Below, in pieces: positions 1-9,007 of a stretch of 64,000 nt of DNA. The notes below the pieces were generated by a model that saw only the letters and a program-made list of their open reading frames with translations, had not been told where the DNA came from and ran no database searches. A program made the position numbers and the translations under genes. Position 1 is the first letter of the stretch; each line of letters opens with the position of its first letter. Source of the stretch: Eucalyptus grandis (lineage: Eukaryota; Streptophyta; Magnoliopsida; Myrtales; Myrtaceae); NCBI RefSeq assembly GCF_016545825.1, contig NC_052614.1, positions 62,851,034 through 62,915,033 of the forward strand. The letters run 5' to 3'.

Positions 1-430
1 TCTACCCGTTGGACGGAATCAATTAGGAAGATCATTCGAGCTATTAAAGGAACATGTCGATAGCCCATCAATCATGTTCGCCCATACAATCAGGATCTCG
101 GTTTCTATAAGTAGAACCTTCCAAGTATACTTTGCCAATCAACGGATCCTTAATCTTCAGATCAATTATGATCAAACAAAGGATCTCGTTATGTCATATC
201 CAGCCAAGAGATCTTCTCCAGTCGATAAGGTCACATCCTTAATGAAACATCCAGTTATGGAAAGCCTTTCTTCAACGGATTAGAAACTGTCAATGAGGAT
301 AGACATTGAGTCTTGAGTCTGGCTGTCCGGAGGTCTTTAGACTTTAAATAACAGAGTCTGCAAGCCTTCAGACTAGACTGATAGAAACATTTTGTCAACT
401 TCAAAACACTTCACGATGATTTCTCCAACA
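1..430 (-). mobile_element. Partial LTR of Copia family F1, antisense
   Basis: The reverse complement begins with the F1 LTR start (TGTTGGAG) at 430 and runs off the left edge. It is recognisably the same LTR as 15063-16001, 23717-24650 and 58543-59466, sharing blocks such as the 'cccgttggacggaatcaa' segment and the 'gcccatcaat' segment. The LTR start faces right and the adjoining sequence is LINE, so this is either the 5' LTR of an antisense element lying to the left or a solo LTR. Only about half the LTR is visible and its other flank is outside the window. Confidence 0.9.
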
Positions 431-1100
431 GACGCCATTGCACAAAACTGCATCCACAACTCTTTTGCTCAATGCCAAAAGAGATTAGGTCAATTTCTTT
501 GCTGTCAAAAACAGGATATTTGTGGCGACCACCAGATCGCGGACACCTGAAATGTAATATTGACGACTCTGATTATCCAAGTAACCGAGAAGGAACGATG
601 GCATGCATTAGCCGAAATCATCAGGGGATTCTCACAGATGTCTATACCAAAAGCTTCCCTGCCGCTTCTGCGTTTCAAACTAAAGTGCAAGCACTTACCT
701 TTACTCTGCATCACTTGCTGCATCTTGGTCTCAACACGGCAAATCTTGTGATAGAGTCGGCGCAGAAATTGATTGACACGGTTCAAACGAGAAAAGCAGC
801 TGCCATGGGAAGAACGAGCGTTGTTCGTCGAACTGGAAGCGTTGCTTGCTGTTTACCCTAACTTGCGACTTCAGTTCTGCAGAAGGGAGGCCAATGGAGC
901 TGCAGACTGGACCACAAAAGCCCACGGCCGATTTGACTTGGCCCGCAACTGGAACATTTTCACTCCTTTTATTTTGCAAGACCTTGTAGTGGCTGATGCA
1001 ATTGCAGGTGTAATGTTAGCTTTGGTTGTAATATTGCGACTTTTGGCTGCAATGTTATGACTACTTAAATAAGAACTATCTTTTCGACAAAAAAAAAAAA
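431..1100 (+). pseudogene. 3' end of an L1-type LINE (ORF2 RNase H domain) with poly-A tail
   Basis: Two overlapping reading frames (about 472-861 and 773-1060) together encode a plant LINE RNase H domain. A W-x-P-P start is followed by LKCNIDDS (first acidic residue of the fold), an FPAASAFQTK-x-QALTF helix, and a C-terminal NGAADW-x-TKAH block. The frame changes near 775, so the ORF is broken. A run of A at 1089-1100 marks the 3' end. It is a paralogue of the RNase H domain at 24651-25205. On the left it is cut by the antisense Copia LTR ending at 430. On the right, host-unit copy A starts directly after the tail. Confidence 0.88.
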
Positions 1101-3960
1101 GCATGGGGTCGGCATCCAATAGTCAGCCCCTAGTGGTGTGCGGACTCGGTGGGGAATGTCATTGGGACTCATTGCCAAAAGATTGATGCTTATTTGCATT
1201 TGGGAAAAGTGTTCCAAAAGTCCTACAACTTGTCACGAAAATGCATTTCAGTCCTAAAACTTGCAAAAAGTGCATTTAAGTCCTAAAACTTGTCAAATTA
1301 TTTTAAACGAGTCCTTAGATTGACGCCGTTAGCATTTTCCATTAAAAATGCCGACGTGGCATTTAAATAATTTTTTATTTTCTAGGTGTATTTTTTAATT
1401 AATTTTAATCCATTTTTAAAAAGAAATTAGATTTTAAAAATAAAAAAATTAAATTTATTCTTATCTTATTTTCAACAAAAAATAAAAAGAAAAGTTAAAA
1501 ATTTATTTTAAAATTGTTAAAAAAAAAAAATTAGTGCGGCTCTCCTCCCCGCCACCGCCGCCGCCGCCCATCACCGGAGGGCCGGGCGACGGTCGCCCGG
1601 CCCTAGGCGGGGTGGCGGGCCTCGCCTGCCCGGGTGAGGGTTGGCGACCGTCGTCCACCACAGGCGAGGCCTCGTCGGCCCTCGCTTGGGGCCGACGAGA
1701 TCGCAGATCTGCAGGCGAGCCTCGCCGACCCGAGCGAGGGCCGACGAGGCCTCACCCAGGGCGGGCGACGGTCGTCGGCCCCCCGTGAGGGCGGCGCGGC
1801 TCGCCCAAGGGGCGACGGCCGTAGGCCCCTCACGAGGTCGGCGGGCCCAGATTTGGGCACCCGCACTAGAGCGGAGCGAGGGTGCCTCGATTTAGGCCCG
1901 TCGGCCCTCACGGGGGGTTGGCGGTCGTCGCCGGCCCTCACCGGGGGGCAGCGGCGTAGCCCGCCCTAGGCGAGGCCTCGTCGGCCCTCGCTCGGGGCCG
2001 GCGAGGGCCGACGAGGCCTCGCCCGGAGCGGGTGACGATCAGCGGCCCTCGCCTGGGGCGGCGCGAGCCCGGCCACCCCGCCCAAGGCCGGTGACCGTCG
2101 CTTGGCCCCTCCGGCGATGGGTGGCGCGGCGGCGGTGGCAAGGGAGGAGAGCCGCGCTAATTTTTTTTTTTTTTTAATAAATATTTTAACTTTTTAAAAA
2201 ATATTTTTGGTAAAAATAAGATAAAATGAATAAATTTGATATTTTTAGTTTTTAAATCTAATTTTTTAAAATAAATAAAAAAGTTCACGTGGAAAATAAA
2301 AATTATTTAAAATGCCACGTCAGCATATTTAACGAAAAATGCTAACGACGTCGATCTTAGACTCGTTTGAAACAATTTGACAAGTTTTAGGACTTAAATG
2401 CACTTTTTGCAAGTTTTAGGACTGAAATGCATTTTCATAACAAGTTGTAGGACTTCGGAACACTTATCTCTTTGTGTTTTTCTATTTTCCCAGTGAATCC
2501 TATAAATATGATCAATCTAGAGCATAGACCACTCGTAGGCAGCAATAATGGCAAGGGGAACCGACATGGGAGAAACATTCGAGGGTCTTTACAAAATGGG
2601 AAGAGAATTTGGTTGGTTAATTAAAAAGAAAGCATGTCATAGGTCACCTAATGATAAAGTGACAATGGTCTTTCAAGTGTCTAATAATAACCTGATAGGT
2701 ATTACACGCATATTTTTGAGTTCCTAGCAAAATCAAGTTTGATTAGCTATAGTAGCGAGTTGAAGAATAACAAAGGCTTGCTTGCATTTTTTCCCCCTCA
2801 AAACATGGTAGCATGTCATATGTTAGTTGTTTATCCGGCTACGTTGCTTCCACTCTCGTTGGTGCATTGGATTAATGCCCGAAAAATTTTGTCGGCCAAA
2901 TATTCCGATTAAAAGGTTACCACTGCATCTCTAGATGGATAATACAAGAGGGAGTTTGCTCATGCACATGGAAATATTGCTTTCTCCTCTTTTCTCCACT
3001 ATCCGCCACTCCCATTAAACAATTTCCATGATCGCATGTTGACTTCATCCATAAGCGGTTGGACCTTTTCGGTTGTGTAGTGGACCTGACTAGTCTCCAT
3101 AATTCCAGTCTCCTCAGGGTACATTTTAATGTCTCGAAAGAATCGAAAAGAGACTTACTCCGACCAGATGCTTAGTAAAAGGACTTTATTTGAAGATAAA
3201 TAGAAGCAACTCATATGATTTGACCTAGAAACAAGAAGAATGATCAATTATTCTATTTACAAATGTATTACTAATAAAAAAGATTACTTGTTAAATAATC
3301 CGTGATTAGACGTATTTCTTTACACGGCCGTCTTGTACTCTGCTTTTCTTTTTCCATTTATGAATCTCACATTCATTTATCTTTCTTACGTGGGATCAGC
3401 ATATTGGGCAACACAAAATATAATAAAATAAAACAAAAGCTTTCCATCGAATAAGTGTTTTAAAAATCGGACATATATCAATGAAAAATGGAGCTGATGA
3501 TCAAGCTTTTGGAGTTGGCGCAAGAGATCATTGGTAACATCTTCTTAAGCTTATCAAAACGATGGCCACGCATATCTCCAAGATAAGCAAAATGTCCCCG
3601 TCCAGAAAAAAACATGCTATGGATCTGCAAATTGATTGTTGCTGACAAAACGGTATAATTAAAACCAATCGATTTCAATCCTTACATTGTCTTTCGGGTT
3701 TGAAAAAGGGTTGTGGAAAGACGCGCTTTTGAATCCCGGGACGAGTGAAGTAGTCCACGACCGTCTAGTCAAGCTTTGAATTTGGCCTGATTGGAGAGAG
3801 AACATCGAAGAGTGGAGGGAGGACGCTCATCCGATTCCATGTCTATAATAGTCGCTTCGAGGAGGGGAGCGGAGGAAATGATATTAAGCCTAATAAACGT
3901 GTTGTCTTAATGATGATGATTATTGCTAGGGAAGGTGGATTTATGTCGTGGGACATGCCC
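1101..3960 (-). repeat. Dispersed host unit, copy A (interrupted by a fold-back element)
   Basis: Sequence flanking the fold-back element matches copy B block by block. The 'cggactc..ggaat(g/a)tcatt' region at 1135-1200 matches 7790-7840. The 'gtgaatcctat(a/c)aatatgatca' block at 2493 matches 7865. The stretch 3040-3440 matches 8265-9110, and 3475-3960 matches 9170-9680. The first part also matches, in reverse complement, copies C and D at 49.7-49.9 and 56.9-57.0 kb; strand '-' records this relative orientation. Small ORFs here (for example 3478-3678) are fortuitous. No gene is recognised. The stretch 2545-2890 resembles copy E at 34115-34460. Confidence 0.75.
1202..2470. mobile_element. Fold-back / Mutator-like non-autonomous element with ~385-bp TIRs and GC-rich core
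   Basis: The left end (GGGAAAAGTGTTCC) pairs with the reverse complement of the right end (GAGATAAGTGTTCC). The inverted similarity continues for about 385 bp on each side: repeated 'aagtcctaaaacttg' blocks, a 'gacgtggcattt' block, an AT-rich stretch, then the GC-rich 'gcggctctcctccc' segment. The flanks tttgcattt (1193-1201) and tttgtgttt (2471-2479) look like a decayed 9-bp TSD (7 of 9). The uninterrupted site is visible in copy B at about 7845-7856. A 9-bp TSD with long TIRs is the Mutator signature. There is no transposase. The 0.6-kb core is extremely GC-rich and internally repetitive; its open frames are composition artefacts. Confidence 0.75.
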
Positions 3961-4559
3961 GACATCTGAACTTTATTTGCCAAAACTTGTCAGATACCCT
4001 CGCGCTCCCTCTCTCTTCGGTTAATGTTTTTACTTTTTCTTCCTTTTTTTATTTTTCCTTTTTATTTTTATTTTTCTTCATTCTCTTTGTTAAATTTTGT
4101 CTCGAGTTTGAATATTTGCAAAATGCGATCCACTTAGATAAAAATGTTTATTATTTAATTATGAAGATATTTTTCTGATAAAGATAATATTCAAGATTAT
4201 GCACAAGAAAGGAAATTTGAAAATTTTTTAGGTCTTGGATGTCTTCGGTCAACAAAGGAAGCTTCGTTGGACTGAAAAAAAGGTTTCACTTTTCCGGAGA
4301 AACCTAATTCATATTGAAGAAAAAACCAAGGTGGGCCCATAGTCAAAACTTTGACTCTGGGCACATGGTTTCTTTTACATGGAGAAGTGAGCTGCACGTA
4401 GGAGCCACAAGATTCAAGAAGCCACACAAGAAAGACGTCCAGCAGTGCGAAGTTTTGAATCGGAACGTGAAGCGGTACGTACGTGGACCAAAGACGAACG
4501 TTGGAGTTCTTGATTTTGGCGTATATTGAATATTTCATTTTGTGCTTAAACGCATGGTA
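3961..4559. other. Intergenic, no recognised gene
   Basis: A pyrimidine-rich block at 4010-4090 resembles, in reverse complement, the purine tract at 4840-5010; both contain 'taatgtttttacttttt' and 'gataccctcgcg'. The rest (4200-4540) contains short open frames on both strands with no family I recognise. Confidence 0.4.
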
Positions 4560-4800
4560 ATTTTATATAGTGAGTCTATATCCAAGTGAGTTGATTATTT
4601 ATAAATACTTTGAGTTTTGAGTTAAATCTAGATGTGAAAAATACTTGAGCGTATGAGCGATTATAAATTCTGATTCTTCGATTATAGTGAATTATTTGCT
4701 ACTCGCTCTCATCGTGGACGTAGATATTGATACTCGGATCGAACCACATAATTTTCCGGTGTCTTTATTATTTTTTGTTTATTTCTCTAGAGTTTGCTCG
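4560..4800 (+). mobile_element. LTR (U5-like) fragment of an unidentified Copia-type element
   Basis: The order 'cgattata..attctgattcttc', 'atagtgaattatttgct', 'gtggacgtag' and 'gaaccacataa' followed by 'ggtgtcttta' resembles the transcribed end of many plant Copia LTRs (established pattern: gtgaatt..tggacgtaggc..gaaccacgt). A second copy in the opposite orientation is at 8045-8195. Boundaries are uncertain and no PBS follows, so this is a solo or truncated LTR. Confidence 0.45.
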
Positions 4801-4839
4801 TTGATGTAAATTGTTGTCGTCTTCGACGGAGTGAAACAC

Positions 4840-5010
4840 TGAAAGGAGGAAAAAGAAGAAGAAAAGAGGAAAAAGGAAAGAGAAGAAAAAAAGTAAAAAC
4901 ATTAATTGAAGAAAAAGAGAGGGAATGCACAAAGTAAAAGTAGGAAGAAGAAGAAAAAGAGGAAATAAGGAAAAAAAGTAAAAACAATAATTGTAGAGAG
5001 AGGGACGCGA
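4840..5010. repeat. Purine-rich tract with tandem duplication
   Basis: About 165 bp is almost purely A/G on the plus strand. It contains two related halves, each with 'aaaaaaagtaaaaaca', an 'aattg' and an 'agagaggga' element (around 4886-4925 and 4973-5010). The reading frames crossing it are low-complexity and are not considered genes. Confidence 0.6.
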
Positions 5011-5261
5011 GGGTATCGACAAGTGGATCCCGAATCGATACGTAGCGGGCATCGAGTGGACTAGTACAAACAAGTCTACACTTGGGCACCTAATATTTTC
5101 TCATGATTGCTAGGCCAGGCTACTTGTGAGGTATATTTCTTTTTCACTAACTACGTTTTATAGAAAAAATCTTCCTTTTTCCTTGTGAAGAATATCTCAA
5201 ACTTTGCCTTGTTATTCCCTGGTTTGGTGGCGGTATCGACATTATGGCATGACAAATATTA

Positions 5262-5632
5262 AGGTTGTCAAAAAACCCATGTCAGCCGGACTCGTCGACT
5301 TGACTTGGCCCAACCCTAAAATTAGGAATTTTGGGGTCAGGCCTTTTTAGGTGTTGGTATTATTTGGGTTAGGGTCGGGTCAGATCAAGCCAAGCCGGGC
5401 CAACATTGGTTTTTTCACGAATGAAACACCTAGCTGATCAGTGCCAACACTGGTTTTTTCATAGACGAAACACCTAATGATTAGTGATGGCACTGGCCCA
5501 GCCCAGCCTGACCCGTTATATGATATTTCATGTCAAGTCGAGTCGGGTCAGGTCAAGCGCACATCTATGGTTTCGGGTTGGGTTGGGTATCACGAGAACC
5601 CAACCTGAGCCGACCCATTGACACCCACTGAC
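5262..5632. mobile_element. Possible hAT-type MITE rich in 'gggt(c/t)ggg' motifs
   Basis: The left end carries 'ggttgtcaaaaaaccc'. The reverse complement of the right end carries 'gtgggtgtcaatggg', and between them lie repeated 'cgggtcag', 'gcccaaccc' and 'acccgt' motifs. Plant hAT MITEs often begin 'caggggtgtcaa..gggt' with such a GC-skewed interior. The ends here are degenerate and no 8-bp TSD is clear. There is an internal near-duplicate around 5418-5440 and 5450-5474 ('ttttttca..gacgaaacacctaa'). Confidence 0.4.
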
Positions 5633-5749
5633 AATGATCTTGAAGACGGGTGATTCTTTATGGTAGTTCGTCCAAGTCTCTCATAACAAGTCAGTGGTAA
5701 TTTTCACTTCACTCTTTCCAGAAAAGAAATGAAGAGAGAAACAAAGTAC

Positions 5750-5849
5750 CTGTGCGTTTGGGACGACCGTCGTCATCAAAGCATCCGGAGCCACCTTCTG
5801 GGGGGCCATCATTGGATACATTGGAGGCCTGGCTGTTTGGATTCTCCAT
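5750..5849 (-). pseudogene. AAP: Amino acid permease (AAP family), isolated exon 1
   Basis: Reading on the minus strand, ATG at 5849 opens a 33-codon exon starting MENPNSQAS. It ends CFDDDGRPKRTG, interrupted after ACAG by a canonical GT donor (gtactt). AAP proton/amino-acid symporters have this hydrophilic cytoplasmic N-terminus ending in a DDDGR-x-KRTGT motif just before transmembrane helix 1, and an intron at this position is plausible. The next exon should lie below 5750 on the plus-strand scale, but no continuation (ASAHI..GSGVL region) is seen before the MITE-like sequence at 5262-5632. The gene is therefore truncated, or its remainder has moved. The start follows a TATA-like element by only 17 nt. 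The family call is strong; functionality is unlikely. Confidence 0.72.
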
Positions 5850-5865
5850 GACCAGCTGTATGAGG

Positions 5866-5873
5866 TATATATA
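5866..5873 (-). promoter_or_regulatory. TATA-like box upstream of AAP exon 1
   Basis: TATATATA on the minus strand, embedded in 'gctatatatacc', 17 nt before the exon 1 ATG. Plant transcription usually starts about 30 nt downstream of TATA, which would fall at or just inside the ATG. Either this is not the functional TATA or the 5' UTR has been altered. Confidence 0.35.
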
Positions 5874-5900
5874 GCTGTATACCGTGAAGTGGGTCAATAA

Positions 5901-6954
5901 TTAACACGTTCATTTCAGTATCTAGAAGGTCTTGTTGGCATCCATCCGCTAAATGCACATTCTGTAATTAATAATACAAGCCAATTACATTTTTATTGCT
6001 TATTGCAGAATTTTCTTATAGTGATAAAAATACATTTTTATTGATTTATTTTTGTAAGCATTACTCGCAATTATTTTTAGAAAAACGTTTTCCAAATCAA
6101 TTGTTTTCCACAAAATTGATTGAACTTTAATAACAAAAGAATCTTGTCTTTTGCTCATTGAAAAAGAAGAATCTTATTTCATTCAAATATGCTATGAAAA
6201 TTGCATTTGTGCTCTCCAAAAGTAGACTATATTTCCCAACATTTTCAACGTTGGAAAGGTAATGCCTTACTACTTAAACTTTAATTTTGGAGCAATTTTA
6301 CTCTTGACATTGATTTACAATTATAGGAATCACGAGTTCTGCACGTTGTTGGTTTTTTTTAGCACTTGTTGTGTGTGTATTTTGTGCACGTGTTGTAGTT
6401 ACACATACAATAAGTGCATGATTATTCACCTAGCCAGTTCAAAAGTAACGTGCGAATCCCATTATAATTTAGGTCAAATGATTACTTCGATCCATACGAA
6501 AGAGAGCAAATTGTGGTTAGGGTTTGAGATCATGTACGAGGAAAGCATAGGGAATAAGATCTGAGTGTTTCACGATATCTCTTTTGGGAGGAGAAAATGG
6601 GGCTCGAGGAAAGAGTAAAAAGCGAACTTTCCATGTGCGCGAGGAAAAGAACTCCCGTTCCTAAAGTAGAACCCGGTTTCGACTTTTGAAAGTAGGAAAA
6701 TATTGTCTAGAAAATCTTCAGAACCCTGTCCTGACATGGCCTCTAGAAGCCGACCTTATCCTAGCCCCAAAGATTCTAAAACTCATGTCAGAGCCCCAAG
6801 GTGGGGTTAACAATTAATAGAACCCGACTGGTGGTGTTCTCACAATTGTTAGAACCCTTGTTAGAACCCTAGGTGGGGTTCGGTTCTGACAATTGTTAGA
6901 AGGGAATGAGGCATTAACAATTTTCTGACAACGAAATCGATTGCATCATGCTAA
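5901..6954. other. Intergenic upstream of AAP exon 1
   Basis: AT-rich with no convincing gene. The open frame 6262-6564 has no recognisable domain. Between about 6720 and 6900 the motif 'agaaccct' or 'gttagaaccc' recurs at least five times, interspersed with 'gtggggtt', suggesting a degenerate local repeat. Confidence 0.4.
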
Positions 6955-7480
6955 TCTTTCCCTAGATTCAGGTGCAATGGAGTCGGTGATTATCCCACGG
7001 TCGTTATACAATTTCTGGTCATGCATAAAATCTCATTCTCTTTTAGGAAAAATCAAAACCAACATAAGAAGGCTCGAACTCCTCTCTTATTTGAGGCTAT
7101 CTTAAGGTTGAAGACACAAATACTAGGGCATTGGAAAAAAGAAAAAGGGCTGCTCAAAAGCTGCTCGATGTCCATCTTCTACTTCTAAGTCGCCCACTTC
7201 GTCACCTGAGCAGCACGGATTCGGGCCTGCCCACCGTACCTGCGTACAACCTTCCTCGGAGCGTTTAATGGGACTCAATAATAAATAAACGGGACGGCTC
7301 ATGTCCCATGGTCAACCGCCGGTGGGAATGCAAAGCAAGTGCGTGTGTGCGGGCACGCGTTTTCCTTATTTTCTTCTCTCTTTAGTGGTTCCTAATTATG
7401 GAATAATATTCTTCTTTTTTCGATGAGTAAAAGCTAAGATCTTTTTGTGATTAAGTGAGTAAAAATGAACTTGTGTCATT

Positions 7481-7688
7481 ACCACCGGCCGCAGTGGCTC
7501 TGCTAGATAAGGCATTGCTGATCCTTAGCCAAGAGGTGAAGGGTTCAAAATCCAGGGACGGCGCTAGGTATATTAAGTGTGACTCAGGAGTGGTGGGTCC
7601 TCCTGCTTAAGTGTCACCTGGGGGTTTACAGCGCGGTTGTCGGCTGCAAGCCGGTTCCTCCAGGAAAAAAAAAAAAAAAAAAAAAACC
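7481..7688 (+). mobile_element. tRNA-derived SINE with target-site duplication
   Basis: Flanked by gaacttgtgtcatt (7467-7480) and gaactcgtgtcatt (7689-7702), a 14-bp TSD with one mismatch. The head contains an A-box-like 'gcagtggctctgctaga' and a B-box-like GGTTCAAAATCC (7542-7553), the pol III internal promoter layout of tRNA SINEs. The body ends in about 22 A residues. Copies C and D of the host unit lack the insertion. The A in the B box makes it one base longer than consensus, so transcription competence is doubtful. Confidence 0.82.
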
Positions 7689-7927
7689 GAACTCGTGTCA
7701 TTGGTACGTTTTGATGAGGTGAGCTAAAAAGGTGGGAGTGCGGGTAGGAGGACGCCACTGCCGGAAACTTTCAGCCGCTAGTGATCGGCGGACTCTCCGA
7801 GGAATATCATTGAAACTCGTTTCGAAAAGATCATTACTCATTTGCACTTTTTCTATTTTTTTCTTGTGAATCCTATCAATATGATCATTAGAAGGCCGTG
7901 AGAAAGGAAAACTTCAATCCAATCTAC

Positions 7928-8053
7928 GTCATCAGTTAGGAAGGCAGAAGTCCATAGGTCTTGTGGAATGTCATCAGTTAGGAAGGCAGAAGTCCATAGG
8001 TCTTGTGGAATGTCATCAGTTAGGAAGGCAGAAGTCCATAGGTCTTGTGGAAT
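7928..8053. repeat. Three perfect 42-bp tandem repeats
   Basis: The unit beginning gtcatcagttaggaaggcag and ending cttgtggaat occurs three times, at 7928, 7970 and 8012, without visible mismatch. The length is a multiple of three, so an open frame persists across it on the minus strand (14-residue repeats). No start context, domain or neighbouring exon supports a gene. Perfect identity implies recent expansion. Confidence 0.9.
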
Positions 8054-8195
8054 ATAATATGCAGAAACGATAAGATTTTGCAATTACGTGATTCGGTCTG
8101 AGTATCGGTACCTACGTACACGTAAAGAGCCAGCAGCAAATAATTCACTATAATTGAAGAATCAAAATTTATAATCGCTCGCAACTGTACCAACG
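8054..8195 (-). mobile_element. LTR (U5-like) fragment, antisense, same family as 4560-4800
   Basis: The reverse complement contains 'gagcgattataaatt', 'tgattcttc', 'attatagtgaattatttgct' (20 nt), 'gtacgtagg', and 'gaatcacgtaa', in the same order as 4640-4770. It lies directly beside the 42-bp tandem repeats. Boundaries are uncertain. Confidence 0.42.
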
Positions 8196-8554
8196 CAGCC
8201 AAATATTCTGATTAAAAGATTACCACCATCTCCACTATTTGAGGCTCCAGTACAAATTCCATGATCACACATTAACTTTATCCATAACCGGTTGTAACCC
8301 TTCCGTTGGGTAGTGGACTCGACTAATCTCCATAGTTCCAGTCTCCCCGAGGTACATTTTAAATGACCCGAAGAAATCGAAAAGAGACTTACTATGACCA
8401 AACGCTTAGTAAAGAGAATTTATTTGAAGATAAATAGAGGCAACTCATATGATTCAACCTAGAAACAAGAAAAATGACCAATTATTCTATTTACAAATTT
8501 ATTACTAATAAAAGATTGCTTGTTAAATAATCCATGATTAGACATAAATATTTT

Positions 8555-9007
8555 GGGTTAATACCCTGAAAAACTCTAAACTAGTACAAGTGTGACAAAT
8601 TTACCAAAAACTATTTTTTTGACTATGAAAAACCCCAAACCGCTACACTCGTGACAAATTTACTCCAACTGACCATAAAAAACCATAAACTGCTATATTG
8701 ATAACAGATTTACCCAAAACTAATTTAATCGATTGCCAAAAATCCCAAATTGGTACATTTGTGACAGATATACCCCATGTTAAATGGGATTAATATCACA
8801 ATAAAATAACAAAAATTTTAAACTGTGACAAACAGAGAATAAAATCTCAAATCGATATTCTAGTCAGCTGTCACGTGATATTTAATTTAATAATTTGACA
8901 GTAAAATTTAACGGAAACTAACAAAGGGTAAATTTGTTACAAGTGTATCAGTTTGGGGTAAATTTGTCACATGTGTACCAGTTTAAGGTTTTTCAGGATA
9001 TTAACCC
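8555..9007. mobile_element. MITE, Mutator-type, perfect 9-bp TSD
   Basis: The TIRs start GGGTTAATAYCCTGAAAAAC. The left arm 'aaac(t/c).gtaca..(t/g)tgacaaatttacc' is matched by the reverse complement of the right arm, and more 'gtgacaaattta' blocks lie inside. The TSD is aaatatttt at 8546-8554 and 9008-9016. Copy A has the uninterrupted site at about 3307-3325. There is no coding capacity. The 453-bp length, long TIRs and 9-bp TSD fit a non-autonomous MULE. Confidence 0.85.

Noticed and set aside
1534..2141. Several long open frames on both strands in the GC-rich core
   Set aside because: High GC removes stop codons. The predicted peptides are P/R/G/A-rich, overlap in multiple frames and lie inside a TIR element.
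7542..7553. Possible tRNA gene (B box)
   Set aside because: No cloverleaf can be drawn from the flanking sequence. The poly-A tail and TSD identify a SINE. The same applies to 48511-48521 and 37295-37306.
7928..8053. Regularly spaced repeats that might suggest CRISPR
   Set aside because: The units are directly contiguous with no spacers, in a eukaryotic context.
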